Shown: in pieces, positions 25,601 to 40,600 of the stretch
Layout of the letters: each line of letters opens with the position of its first letter
How positions within the stretch are numbered: the stretch's first letter is position 1
Assembly (NCBI GenBank): GCA_015657535.1
Contig: JADHZB010001721.1
Coordinates: forward strand, 1,548-65,547
Direction: 5' to 3'
Length of the DNA stretch: 64,000 nucleotides
Source of the DNA: Nephromyces sp. MM_2019
Lineage: Eukaryota > Apicomplexa > Aconoidasida > Nephromycida
Notes under the pieces: model-generated
Database searches by the model: none
Seen by the model: only the letters and a program-made list of their open reading frames with translations
Told to the model about the DNA's origin: nothing
Position numbers and translations under genes: made by a program

Positions 25601-28600
25601 CGATCGCAGTATCCGCCATGATCATTTCATAAAATTTTTGCTAGTGACTAGATAAAAATTTAAAACTCCTGGGAACCTTTTATAAAGGGACTTTCTCGCA
25701 GAATAATTTTTGACTCAACGAAGCCATTAAGATCGCTATTTTATCAAGTTTAATTAGATTTACGTCTGGCTTTTATCTAGCACAACCAATCACAAGGCAA
25801 TTGAATTTTTTAGCCTGTAATCTGGTACTGCAAGAATATAAATGTTGTATCAAAAAATAAATACAGGTCGACGCTCGAAAAGATTCAGGCTTTCGTTTCA
25901 GCTTTGCTTTCAAGAGTTATACGATTTTGAACTTTGTTTTTTAAAATGGAGGGCGGTCAACTTGCGCACTTCCTCATATATACAGAACAAGATTGCAGCG
26001 ACCAATAAGGGTAGCGATCATCAGCCTTTCAAATGGTAAAAATACAAAAAAATTATCGGAAGCCTTAGAGGAATGCCCGAAAAAGTTTTTAAGATGTTCA
26101 AAAATAATGTACCTTGTTTTCTAATGCGTAAAGGCAGTTTGATAAAAATATATACTGCAGATTGCGGCCATTTATTTCAGTCTGCAAAAACAGAAAAAGC
26201 GTACATCCTTTGCTTTTGGAGCAAAAATTTTAGCTTACACTCCAGCAATTTCTTTCAGTAATTGCTATTTTTTGCGTTACCGCGGTTTTACGTAAATCTT
26301 AAAGCATTTAGCATTGATTTGCGTAATTTATTTTACTAAGAAAAGAATGAATCTTTGAATGATGCTGGCGAAAAAAAGACGTGTGAAATATTTATTGGAT
26401 ACTCTGGCGTGGAGTGTTGAAATATTTGTATATTAATTTACTGTATGCTTTAATATAATGTTTCCATTTTTTCCCCAAAATAATTTTAGGTATAATATAC
26501 ACAGATATATATTAGATCTTGCTCGCTATAACGTGCAAGCCAATCAACTGAGCTGGGTAAAAAACCGGAGCTTAAAGGACATAGAGGTACACCTAACGCT
26601 TATATAATTCCGGTGGACATATATATAGTAGATCAAACAAAAAAAAATATGTTGCTTTCTAGATACAAACAAAATCATACTTTCTGCTGAGAATTTGCTT
26701 TTATTTTTGCTTCGATGCTGCTTGTAAGATTTTCTGTAATTTAGCCGCATTGCTAAATATTGTTCATAAAAAGGCAAGTTCGCTGCTTTTCTCAATTGAT
26801 AATATCATAAATTTTTTTTAGTAATCTTAAAAAGGCTGCTTCTTCGTTTATCACGGTGCAACCTATACAAAATTTTGATTTTTGGACTAGATAGTGTTTC
26901 ATGTCTAAAATCTTTAGCTCAATTTTAATAGAAAAAGATTTAATTTTTCATTTTAGTAAGAAAATAATATGAAAATGTAAAACTGAAGCAAAAATTAAGG
27001 ATAAAAAATTGTCCATAAACTAGAACTTGAGCGGTAAATTAAATTTTCTTGTCTTTATTTTTAACTTTATGAAGCAATTCCTTTTTATCTACAAGGCTTT
27101 TTTTTTAAATATGTGATGCAAGTAAAATTAGTCTTTTTCCTTCCCTTGACTATTCTTAGCGTGTTTGCATCTTGTTATTATTCCCACTATAATACCTTTT
27201 TTTCCCAATTTCACTATGCTCCGCGTATATTTTGGTAACTTTTGTGTGCTATTTTAATTGCATCACAATACTTGGATTTTTTCAGAGGCATGAAACTACT
27301 CGAAGTGACAGTACTGAGGTTACTATTAGGAGTTGCCTCGATACCTCAGATATGACTCCTAAAAAAATTGATGCTTCGCTCAGGATTACCATAAAAGTTG
27401 GAAGGATAAAGAAAGCATAATTTTAAAAGCTGAAAAAAATTGGTTTCTTGTTTACTTTGTAATTTCATGAATTTGCAAATCCAGCTACTCCATTGGAGAT
27501 ACCCTGCTAAAACTATTTCTGTTGTGCCAAATATTTTTTTCAGCTTGTGCATCCTTCAATACAACATAAGGGTTTGAATTTAATTTCAAGTGAACAAAGG
27601 GGGACTGTATCACCTGCATGGGATAACCTTGGAGAAATTTTTTTTCGAGGAACTTTGAAAGATTTGGATGCTGCTTTTTTGGAGGTGAAAATTGATTTTC
27701 AGTTTTTTTTCCGAAAAAAATAAAAATTTTCCGACCTCTAAAAAATTGAATTGTAAGGCAGAAAAAGGTGTATTTTTATGGTTTTTTTAATAATTTAATT
27801 ATATTATCATTAACTTAAAGATTCCTTACATTTGATTAAAGCTACGTCAAAATCAATGAAATTTTTCAGACACATCAAGCTCGAATAAATGCTATTTATT
27901 GCTGCTAGCTCAATGACGAGTTCATTACCAAATGGCTTCACTATTTTACTTTTGTACTTTCAACTGCTTTTTAGTGCACCTTTCTAGGCATATATACTAT
28001 AATTCCATTTAATTTTTAACAGGGCTTTTTTTCAACCATTTTTTGCATTTTATTAGGAAACTAAAAGTGATCTTCAGCTTTTCAAACATATTTTTTCGTA
28101 CTTTCTACTCCAAATATTACAACTTTATTGCCATATTCCTTTATATTTGTGCTATAAAGTTGTAAATCACCAACTGATTAATATTACCAATCTACTTTTT
28201 TCCGTAAATTTTACAAAATGTTTGATAATTTCCTCATAAAAATCCTTCCTGGTAAATTATCTAGAAATCACAGCTATGTCATTGCATTTGAGAGCCACTT
28301 AAAAATCTTAATCGTTTTATTTTCAAAATTTTTAAAGATGTTATGCATTCTTTTTACTTAGGTAAAGATTGAGGATATGACTGCACCGAGACTAATGAGA
28401 GTCGTGGCCTCTACATTGCTTCCTCTAAGAGGGGTTGTAGATTATCCATTTTTACGAACAGACTTAGGGGCACCCGCTTGGCTTAATTTAAAAGCAAAGA
28501 TAGAAAATTGGTGGCGTGAGCTAAAAGATTGGTCTTTCGGAAAGCTAGATGGCAAAGTAAAAGAAAATTAATTTTTTTATCTAGTCTTGCTAGTTTTAAG

Positions 28601-31600
28601 GTGTGCCTAAGCGCATTGCCAAAAGTGTTTATTGAAGAAGACTCTTTTAAAGCTACGCTAGTTTTTGTCCTATATATTATGACTAAGCCTGTATTTTTTT
28701 TGGGAAATCACCCTCAAAATTTTGGGGTTATGTGTGTGTGTGTGTGTGACTTGTTGAGAAACATTCTGATTTTTAATTGAGTTTGGATAAAGATTAAGCA
28801 TTCTTGTTTTGCAAATTTTTGTTGCTAACAAACCGCTTATTCCTAATCATGCGGCTACTGTTTGAATTTTTAGATACAATGAATATAAAAGTACTCGATT
28901 TTTAAGTGACCAGAGTGCGGCTAATTTCAGCTTTTATATAGAAATATATATTTGGCCTATTGAAAAGACACCTTTTTTTCTTTTTCTCAGATTCTTATTG
29001 CCCACATGCCACGTTATAGGCAAATTGGGGAGATGCACCAGGAATATCAACATCGAATACAGTTGATAATACGCATTGAAGATGTTGATCAAATTGTAAC
29101 TCCTGACAATCGGTTATTCATAAAAAAATTTTTTGTTATAAATAAGAGCATGTTTCTTTGCTTCCTACAAAAAGGAGAGCCATGTGAATTTAGCAAATTT
29201 GATTTTCTTCGATGCACTTTATGCAAAAACTTATCTTTTAAAAATGTGATAATCTGCAATAAAATTGTATAAACTAGTTTTGTTACTTTTTCTTACTAAA
29301 CGTCATTTTTTTGATTCCTCAATTTAAATCCACTGTTTTTTTGCAATCTTCACATCGTTTCAGCGTTGCTGTAGACAGCTACGTTGAAATTTCTTTTGAT
29401 GGAACATCAAGAAGATCTAGAAAGTACAGAAATTCTTTAAATCCAAACTGGCAGGTGACGCATACTTTTTTATATTCAAATTTGTGTGCAGTAAATTTGC
29501 TTAGAAATTGAGCGATTCAAGAATACAGTGGTAGTTTTCTCTATAAATCTTCTTGAAGTTTTGCTGTTTTAGTTAAAGATCCTTTTAATTTATACCCTTG
29601 AGCTTAGTCACTTTATAGTGAGAGATAAGCTTCGAGGTAATTGTAGGAATTTATACGTCTTTTTCTGTGAAAAATGATTTTTTTTTTTGTATGAAAAAAG
29701 TTCAATTTTTAGTATTTTAGGGCCAACAAAATATTTATATCTTCCTTTTGCTCTCTTTTAGGAGGAAATTATTATTCCTCTTCGTTTACCGTCAGCTCGA
29801 GATATAACTCCAGTAGATATTTCAAAAAAAGGACGAGTATTTATAGATTTATGGGGAAAAGGAGAAAATTATGTGGATCATTTAGGAGGATGCTATTTTC
29901 ATTTGTATGACTGTTTTTTTAATGAAAAAAAACTTAAAAGACCAAAATTTCCCAAGCTCAAAATTGACTTGTAAGTTAAAAAGCATTGAGTTTTTTGTCT
30001 GCTTAAAAGTGCTATTTAGGTGTTTGTTTAAAATGGATTTTAGTGCTGTTTTTTATGAGATTTAATTGCTTTGTATGCATCGGCTTTTTTTTTAAAATAT
30101 TGAGGGCTACATTGCCGTGTTATGCCAAATAGGCTGCGAAATGTTTTAAAATAGTTACCTGAGAATGCGAACTAACTGCGTTATTTTATTCATTGAAAGT
30201 CAATTTGAAGTAAATTTTAAAATAAATGTTTATTTCATCAATTTTTGTGAATTTTTTTTTACACTTTTAAAGGGAAACTAACATGAAAACAAAATATGAG
30301 ACCAGGGCTTATAAAGCCACTAAAAAACTACTTTTTATCCACAAAGATGAAAGGCCTTCTCATCTTTCATTTGAAGTTTGGACTTCTCCTGATTTGCTGG
30401 AAATATCAGGGCTTGAGAAGTAAAAAATAGCATTTTGAAAAAAAATTTATTTAAAAATTTTTATTTTGTTCTTATTTTTACGTAACAAAAAAAGTATTTA
30501 TTTATAGTCTTTTTCTGTTATATTTTTTCTTATATATACCATTTTATGAGCTCTTTTATTCTTAGCTAATTTTAAATATTTAATTACCGACTTTATTTTA
30601 ACATAAAATATGTATTCTTTGAAAATTTTTGCCGTCTAAATTTAAAAAAGAGGAATTGATTTTAAAGCAAATTCAAAAAATGCAGTTTTCTCACTTTTTT
30701 GGTCAAATTTCCCTCAAAATCCGCAGTTTTTTTGACCCCTTAAATCCTTCATTTTTGAGTAAAATTTTATCGCCCTTTTTAGCAAGTCAAGATTTAATTA
30801 AAGCATTGTAGATTGCTGCTTTTACATTATTAAAATTTTTATTTTAGCTATGAAGCAGAAGAAATAAAAAATGCACATAAAAAAAGCGAAAGAATCGCAA
30901 TTTTTTTCAGGCTTGATTTACCTGTAAAGTATAATACAGTTCAATGTATGCCCGCCCGAATGGCAGCGACTTATACCGAACTAAAAGTAACGAAATAAAT
31001 ATTAAAAAAAAAAAATCTAAAAAACTTTTTGCTTAGAAACACAGATTTTGTAAAAAAAAAAAAAATTTATTTCTGCTGCATAAGAACTACTTCTAAAGCT
31101 TAAGCTAGAAATAAGCATACTAAAGGGTCAAAAATGCAAGTTAATAGCTGCTTTTTTAAATTACTTCCACCAGCAGCAAAAGGATTTCAAAAAAGCTTTG
31201 TTTTTTGTCAATTTTTAATATTTTTGTGATACAAAGATTGAAATTCCGAGATTTTCTTTATTTCAAGGCGTCGTTTGATTCCGCTATTAAAACCCTTCAA
31301 AAAGAAACTGAGGCACAACCCATCAAAGGAATGAAACGATATTTTCTCGTAGAATGCTTGGATCAGCGTCAAGAAAGACAGTTTTTTCCAACAATGATAG
31401 CAGGTCATGCTTCTGTAAAAATTTGATTCTAATTTCCATTTTTTGACGTTTTTTATACTTTTAGTCTGCCAATAATATCAAAAAATTTATAAATTTGGAT
31501 ATTATATTTATTCAGGAGTTTTCTGTAGTAACTTAAAAATCAAGTAAATATTTTTTGTTGATTTTTTATTTGCTTCCAGTGAATTATAGCAGTGCAATTT

Positions 31601-34600
31601 TTGGTATTAAAAAAAAAAAAATGTTGCAACTCTACCCAAATTTTTTGATATTATAAAAATCAATTTTTAACTTTAAAAATTTAATGCTGTGTGCTTATAT
31701 TATTGTTTTGAGTACTGAATAATATCTATTTTTTTGAATTAAAATATAGTAGTTTTGGTGCATAAGGTGGCTTGTGTGTGCTTTTTTTCTCAGATTTCTT
31801 GTGAGATCTTTTAGACCTTCTCGCTTGCTTTATGTAATTAATTTTTTTATTTTGAGAGCTTAGCGTATGTTCTTTGAAAAATTTTTTCAGTAACCTTTAA
31901 AGGCTATTTATAGCAGTTTTTTTTATCTTAAATCCAAGCCCTTAGATTTGTTAAAAGAAATCCTTTTGTTTATAGAAATAAAACCTCCTATTGGCATAGA
32001 TTCCTTCAATGCCATTTTTCACTATGTTCGTTGTTTCCCTTTCATTTTGAAGCGAACAACCATTACCTTCACTCCGGACTTTCTTTATCAGCTGAGAAGC
32101 GGTGATGCTTTAGATCACTGTCTACTCTTTTGTAGCTTCCTCCTGGGGCTACCTTCCCATGCTTTTCTGTGTTTAGGTTTGTTAACTTTATTACTTGCAA
32201 TAAAAAGTTTAAACGGTTATTTATAGACGAATATTGGGTGATTTTTGCTATGAATTTAAAAAAAAAAATCCTAATGAATTCTCTATAATCACAAATTGTT
32301 TTAATAATCAAAGCTACTTTAAGTAAGATTATAAAGAATTTTCCACCTTCTTTAGGGATTATAGTTTCATGGCGAAATGTGCAAAATTCTTTTAAGGTTT
32401 TTTTTAGAGTAAAAGCATATAGAATGGCAGCAAAATTATATGCTAATTTTATATAGATTCTTTAAAAATACTCCATAAAGTCTTGGTATTATTTGGTGAT
32501 GTATGGTAAAAACATGATAATTACCGGCTTGAAATTCCCAAAAAAAATAAAGAATTTAAAAAAAAACATACGTATTTTGATTTATAGGGTTTAAGTAGTT
32601 TAATTTATATTTCAGAGCTTTTTAAAGTGCAAATTTGAGAGTTTCTGTTTTTAAGCCTTTAAATTTGGTGATTCAAGCTGCTTAAATTTAATTTTTATCA
32701 AAAATAAATTTGTAGCGAGTTAGGATTGAAGCTTACTCGCTTCAAAGTTGAAAATCTTTGGCTGATATGTAAAATGCTAAAACTGTTTGAAAATCAATTT
32801 TAATGTGTAGAAATATGGGTATAAAATTAATTTGAAGTCTTTATTTCTTTCAGAGGTACTTGGTACTTTGAGTATGCTCCTTAGCTTATTCATCATTTTT
32901 ATTTTAATTTTCAATGAAGAAAACTAGTTTTTTATAAAGGAAATTGACAGAAAAATTGCTTTTCAGCCTCTTCTTTTATATTATTTTAATTTCTTCTTTA
33001 TTTAATTTTAAAGATGCCTAAATTCTGCTTTTTTTTCTTTTTGTTATATTATAATCTACAAACATTGATTTTTCTTTTAAAAAAAGAAAATACATTTGAG
33101 TAATCGCATTTTAAATTATAAAAAAAAAAAGTTTTATACATGATGCTGCTTTTGCATCAATACATTTTTTCAATGTATTTTAAAAGTCTTTTAGGAAAAT
33201 TTCCTTTTTTATATTTAAATAATTATCAATCGAATCTTTAAAAAAAAAATTTTTTTTTTTTCTTGAGCTTCTTATTTTGAGGTATGCTTTCAAATTTTTA
33301 TGAAGGTTCTCTTCACGACAATTCCTTTCATGCGTGGGTTGCGACTTTACACTGGGATGAAGAAAGGCAATACGGAAATGTAAAATTCTGGGAAGTAACT
33401 ACTGGAAATTACTACTTGCTGAAGGATCGATTTATTGATTTTCAAGTCGTTAAGAGGTAATAGAGTATCAAAAAAAAAAAAAAAAGAGTATAGTTCGTAG
33501 GTTTGTGACTAGAATTTTGTTTAAAAATAACAGCCATTTAATTAAAGAGGAATTTTTGGGTAAAATAGCAGTTTGATTCTTTAAATCATAATACTGGAAT
33601 AAATGAAAAATATGATTTAGAGCAAGAAGTAAATGAAGCTGAAAAAAGTACTATTATGTGATTTTGGCTAAAAAAAAAACTTATTTCCAAACATAACTTT
33701 TTTCGGCTCTTCAATGTAGTATATTTTTTAAGAGATGATAAAAGCAAAATTTTAAATAGACACACAACAGCACAGAAGAATGATTGACTAGAAGGTGAAA
33801 CTTAATCAAAATATTTGTTGGTAAAGCCTTTTAAAAAAACCCCTTGTATTTTTACCCCAGCCTTTTTGCTGATAAGAAGGGCTTTACAGTTTTGAAAAAA
33901 CAGACTGAAGCGGTAAGCAAAGTTTATTTTTTCTAATTAAATTCTTTTTTTAGGTAGTTTTGGATTCATTGTTGAGATCTGCATGATGAACTCAAAAATC
34001 GAGATATTCCTGGATTGCCTTTTCTGCCAGCTCTTTTGATTTTTCTCCATTCTTTTATATTTGTGTTTCTCAATTCTAAATAAAAAAAATCCACTTGAAT
34101 TGTTTCCCAACACCTATAAAATGAGCTATATAAACTATACAAAGCTCTTTTCTTTTTGGGGTGTTGATTTTTTAAAAAAATCGGGGATTTATGCTGTGTC
34201 CTTGATCATTTTTGATGTATTTCTATACTATTTTTACTGGTTCCTCTAAAGTTTGTATTACCTGAGACTGCAGAAATCAATATTTTATATATACAGAACA
34301 TTTTTTGTTTTTTATGCTTAATGGCCGGATATAAGCTTTAAGCTAAATTTTAATGATTTATTTTTCAAACAGTCAAAACAAAGAGGCTGGGGAAAATTTT
34401 TTGGACGGAAGAAAATTGTAAAGAGCGTTGAAGTTGAGGACTTTATTTTTGATCGGTTAGTGTAGATACGATAATTTTGCTAATTTTTCAAACTTTTTGG
34501 CTACATTAGATTTACTGGCAAAAAAGTTTTTGCGTAAATGAATTCAAATTTTTTTAGTGGTGCAAATTCAATAGTTTTGCTGAATAATTTTTGATTAATT

Positions 34601-37600
34601 GAAGAGTTGTGCTGGTTTTTCAGCAGTTTTTAGGTATTTTTTGCTTTGATTTTGAAGTGTTTTTCCAAGATCAACCAAACTTAAATTTATTTTGAGTAGC
34701 AATTTATCAATGCTAATCTATTTTTTCAATATATTTTGAAGGCCTGGATTGAATTATAATAGCAAAAATTCTGTAGATTTAGGAGTAAATCATGTTTTAA
34801 GAGCGTTTTTTTATGATTTTATTTTACAGTGGTGATCTTGGCATTTTAAAGAGTGCTTGACTGCTTTCAAATTGTTTCTTGATGAAACTGATGCTTATGA
34901 ATTTGCCTTTAAAAATGTGTGTAAAGCCCTAATGCGGAAACCAAGGAGCAAGAGGCTCCGTCAAAAACCTCAAAGTTACCTTATCGCACGATAGATGTAG
35001 TTTTTAACAAAAGTAACCTTTGGATGAATTTGCAAAGTCATGATCCAGCAGCAATATGGTATGATTTTTGGAATCCGGTATGTCTTATAGGCTTTGAAAA
35101 TTTTTTTAACTGTAGCTCAGCTAGAATATTTCTGTGGATACTACATTAAAAATCCCATTTTTTCCTCTGCATTTTTTCATGATGAATACTTTTTCATTTT
35201 CCAAACCTTTAGTGCCTACTTTTGCATCAGCTTTTTTTAGTAAAATTGGCATTTTTATTGCAAAGTTTGCTAGTATATTACTATTCTTTATTTTTTTTTA
35301 GGAATTTTTTTTTTTTAATTTATCGTATGTCTTTGAAAGCATTACAAAGCAGTTTGGGATACTAAGTTTATTTTTTTTTTATATAGCATTTTTTTGACGT
35401 TACCCTAAAAGTTACCTTTTTGGGCTTATATTTTATTATCATTAGTTTTATAGGTGTGTTGTATGCGATATTATTTTTGCATACTATAGAATAAGCGAGA
35501 CTATGGTCATAATACCCTTTCTTATTGGTAATAAGCGGCTCAAATTTAGCAATTTCACCAGCATAGTAATGATTAATAAGAATTAATCGAATTTAACACC
35601 TTATTTTACAGTATTAGTGCCTTCAATTCACCTATTTGATTTTTGCTCCATTATTATTTTAAGTATTTGTAAAGATTAAATTACATATTTTCCGGTTAAT
35701 CATATGAATAGGAAAAATGGTATCAGTTTTGCCCAAAGAGCTATGATTTGACTCCTTGCTTTTTACCAAAAATTTCTGGTGAAAAAATTACGAATTGGAG
35801 ATTCGAGAAAATAGTTGAGGACGTCACTTCTAAAGTGAAAAACGAGATTATCATATTTCGCTCTGCTAGAAATCTTTCAACAAAGTGGAACCGTGATGAC
35901 GTCTTGGAATCTTTTCTTCAGAGGTTGTTCAGGGTTGAGCAAATATGTTTAATTCCAAGAATTTTAGCAGCTGCAATCAAAGCGTTTTTGCTAATGCAAA
36001 AAGAACTTACACAAGCAAGGAATAGCCTTTGAAATTATTTTTTCTGGAACTTTTTACCTAAGTAACAGCTGTTGTATTCTTTTTATCATTTTATTACTTT
36101 AATTTTTGCAGATAAGTGTGTTTTGATTTTATGCAGCTACCATTAGTACACCATGAGAAGTCAGCTTATTAAAGCAAAATTTTGAGCGCACAATTACTTC
36201 ATAGTAATCTAGTCCAATGCCTTTTATGCTGCAATCAGGGTGTGTGTATAAAAATATAAGAGTCAATGCAAACTTTCATTTTCAGCTTGTAAAGACAATT
36301 TTTCGTGTGGTGGCTAAATAGCATTTAATTTGCGTTCTAATTTAGAGGATTGGAGTTGTTACATCAAGTTGATACTGCTCGTGAGGTGGATAACCAGTTA
36401 GCCCAAGTAAAATTAATTGAGTGGAAGCAGGCATTATACGGAAAGATACCTCGAGGATATAGGTAACATAGCCCAAAAGGAGCATTTATGCCAAGGAATA
36501 AGCGGTGAAAGCAGCGACACTGCCTTTGAATAAAAAGAAAAAGCTCAATAAATCTAAGTATTAATGAATAAGGTTGCACAGTTATACGTATAATGTAGAA
36601 AGAGTTTATAATTTTGAATGAAAAACATCAATTTTGCCCTATTCAAAGATTTAACAAAAATTTTTCCTTGTAGTCTAGGCTCGAGAGCTTATTTAAGATG
36701 TCTAAAATTTTTATTGCTATTCAACCTGAAATTTATATGGAAAAAGATCTGGCTGTAAACTTAGCTATTTAGTAGATTAAGAAATATTTTCTGTATTAGC
36801 AGCTGAAAATCAGAGCCGTAAATCTAAAAAAGCTAGCGGGCTTCTTTATTATGCTTTTTAAACACTTCATTGATTTTTCACGTTCTTCTAAAATATTTGC
36901 TTTGCAAAAAATAGATATTATTGTTAAGGAGCTAGGCTTGTTGGTCTGCTCTACAAAAAAACAATTCATCGAAAGCTAGCACCGTAGCGAATTACCTGAA
37001 CAAGTGAAGCTTGTCAAGTCATTAATACGCTGAAACAAATTTTTTAAAGCCGAATTTGCTTCCTATTCTTATTGGAAGATCTACCTCTAAAGTGCCAAAT
37101 TGAGCGTATGAATATTTAAGGGGAAATCACAGATAATTTTTACTACAGGAATATTGATTAAAGTAAATAATGTTCCAATCCTTACTCCTCGTACAGCTAA
37201 TTTTTTCTTGAAAAATTAATGGGAGCTTTTTAGATTATCTATCCGGTAAACTTTCAATGGTACCTTTGGAAAATAGGCTTAAAAAAAAAGAAAAAGTTAC
37301 GCGCAGCTTTTTTTTTTGTTTATTCAGATTGCGGGGAGAATCTTTGCACTTTAACTCCCAGGATTCAAAGTACGTAGCGGACCAAGTAGTCTCTAAAGTC
37401 GACTTTTTAGACTGCCGGGACCGTTCTATCACTTTTGCGAGCGCTGTATCACTTTTCAATCTTCCAGGAGAAATTATATCAATTTATGTATTCGTGATGA
37501 TAGTTCAGAAAGTAGCGGAAAGAGAGCGAAGAAAAATACTTTTGGAGAAAGAAAAGGTGAGTTTTTAGCTTTAAAGCATTTTTAATGCTCATTTATTAAT

Positions 37601-40600
37601 AGATTTAATGACGTGCCTGCCAAAATAAGCTCGATAATAGCAGTGTTACAAAAAAAGTTAATAGCCTGTTAACCTTTTAACCTATGTCGTTACCGGCGAC
37701 TAATTAATGACCATAAAAATTAGTTCCCTACTACAGCAAAATGAGGAAGAAAATCGAAAATTTCTAAAAGTCTTAAATATTCGCGTTACTCCATTTTTAA
37801 ATATTACTCTAATTTTGTTAATTTTCTGGCCATTGAATGGAGGTTCCTCATGTAAATGTTGGTCCTTTTTTTAAAAAATCAATGAATGCAACAAGAATAT
37901 AACTCATGAGTAGTAGGAATAAGTTAAGATGATCTTTATAAATTAGCATGCGCTTTTCATCATCATTTTTGTTTGTATAACGACCCATTAAAGCATCATT
38001 TCGATTGGCCTAGCACTCCTGGTTTAGATAGTTATTGGGATAAATCTTTTACCTTCAGGAAGAGAGAGAAGCTGAATGGAAAAGGGTTAAAAAAAAAAAG
38101 AAACAGCTGGAAGCCCGCAATAAAGTTCCAAAAATTGATGGCGAAGACTTAGACTCTGACAAAGAAAAGATTGAAATTTCATCAGAGATAGATCCAGAAC
38201 GGGATGAGGATGATAAGGCGACTCAGCCAAGGGGACTAGACGGAATAGAATACGAAGATTATTTAATTCCGCTTAGTAGTGACAACATTAAAGGTTCAAG
38301 AGTGAGCATGAGCACACGCAATATTTTCCCCATGGGAATCGTAGAGCTAGAGCAAAATTTAGCTTCATTTCTTGTCCATATTATAAAAAAGTCATTGCAG
38401 CTATGCTCAGCTTGCCTTTTAGAAGAAAAGTTTTACCTTTTTCAGTTAAACAGGCAGAAAGTAATAGAATATGTGGATCTAAAAATTCCACGAATAATGT
38501 TTTGTCATAAAATAAACAGTATGACAGTAATAAATAATACAATCTTTTAATTTCTCATCATGATACAGTTCCTCTATGGTTAATATACTTGCTTTGCTCT
38601 CTGTGAAAAATAATATGATCTACAGAATAAAAAACAATTTCCATGCTTTTTTGGTTAATTTCGATTTTTGAGAAAAAATTACCCACAGCATGACTTTAGT
38701 TCAGGCTTTTTTGCCGAGTATTAATATAGAGCTCATGGCATGTAAGCTTTGGTTAAAATTAGCCAGGAGTAAAAGGCGCCACACTTTAAATTTTACCGCC
38801 TGGCTTATGGTCTGCCACTTCATACTAATTTTTTCTGGAAAAAGACAGCTAGGCTTTAAAAAACAACGAGTTTGCTACTGTTCGTTTCCAAATGCAGAAG
38901 AAAAGATAAAACCTTCTGAAAAGGGCGAAGCAGATGCTCTCGAGGAAGACGGAATAAAACCGGCTATAGACTATGCAGCAAACACCTCAGCCGCTGAGCA
39001 AATTCCTCTGACAGTAGCGTCACTGGCGAAAGGACGAAAAACTAGAAGCAAGAAGGTGAAAGTCAAGCTCCCTGCAGAAGGATCTTATATGAAATTTTCT
39101 ATGGAATTAAACCGAGATTTCGATGATGCCCCGGATGAATTTGATTATAAAGCATATATGAAAACATTGTCAGCATGCCTTACCGAAGGACTAGGGTAAG
39201 AAGTTATGACAACACGGGAAAGCGTTTCATTCATTTTTTTGGGGAGAAAATTTTTCATCTTTTTATGTCTTTACAATTATGATTTATTTTATGCTGTTTA
39301 TGGAGCACCCTTCATGCATGCTTGCAATTATATAGCCCTGTAGCCTTTTTCTCTAAACCCCTGATTTCCCATTATGTCCGCGCTATTTATCTCAAGTTGG
39401 GAAGCACTAAAGATATTTTTTGTAACAAGGTTTTTAGAGAATCTTACAGCTCCTTTAGCTGCTCAAGTATAAAATAACAAGCTTGAAATATCTTAACTAA
39501 TTTTGGTATATAAACCGGTGTATCAAGCAAGCTTATGAGAATAGAGTGAGGTCCCTTTTTTATTGTATACGAATATCAAGAGTGGAGCCATTTTTTTCAA
39601 ACTAAAAAAAATTAAAAAACCTTCCTAAAACAAAGGGTAAGAGTTTGCTAAATCAGTTGGAATTACGTTTTCAGAATTAGCAGTAAAAGAATAAGGGCTA
39701 TGGAAGTGCTGGATAAACAAAGCAAAGTAATTATGGTAATACTTCCAGAGAAAGGGGAAGAAATAATTGGAGGCACCCAGGGTTTCTCCTTTTCACCTAG
39801 CGTGGAGAAAACCTGGAAATCTTTGCAGGAATCATTACCCAATCTGCTAGATGCAGACCCAAAACTCTTCGAAATGACTGGTTAGCTAGGAAAGTTTAAG
39901 TTGGATAGGGTCCACTTAGTAGGTGCTATTTGCTGGGTGTACCACTTAACGAAAGATTTTGCTAGCACTTGTGTGTTGAACTTTGATAAACTAGAAGGAG
40001 TGACACCTCCTAAAGGCGGTAAAGAATTACTTTTATATGGAAGCGCGTATATTAAAATAATTGCTTCATTTTGGCAAGCTGACTTAATAGCTGTGAAAAA
40101 ATGGATATTTTTGGCTGGAGCTTATTTTATTTCGGTAGCATCACAGAGAAAAAAAGACTTCATTTTGCTCTCCCATTTGTAGCAATTATTAGAATAAGAC
40201 GATTCCTAGAGTTACAAGGGTAGCAGTAACGATTCGTGTTGGGCTCAAACAGCAGAAAACTACACATTAAATGTTTATGCTCTAAGGCATCGAGACACTT
40301 GATCCAGTCAAAGATAACTGAGTTACCATAAGCTAAAAATGTACTTCTTTGCCAGGGTTTTGCGTGCTGCAGCTAGAGCTCCCACACACAGTTATTAATA
40401 TAGTAATTTTGTGGCATTTTTGATAATCATATCTTACATGGAATAAAAAAATATTGCTTGTACCAAAAGAGCTCTGTGGAGGCGAGTGACTTAGCTTTAA
40501 GGCAGGAATTATTGCAGTTACAACGTGAGTGCTTAAAATTCAGACTAGGCAATTTTAAATCTCATATAGCACTGCTTCATAAGTATCTGGGCAATAGCAA

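Noticed and set aside
37257..37327. Upstream part of the open frame before exon 37328
   Set aside because: The T-tract acceptor at 37327 gives the phase required by the preceding exon and restores the family alignment (GYR|LRGESLHF); the upstream residues do not align.
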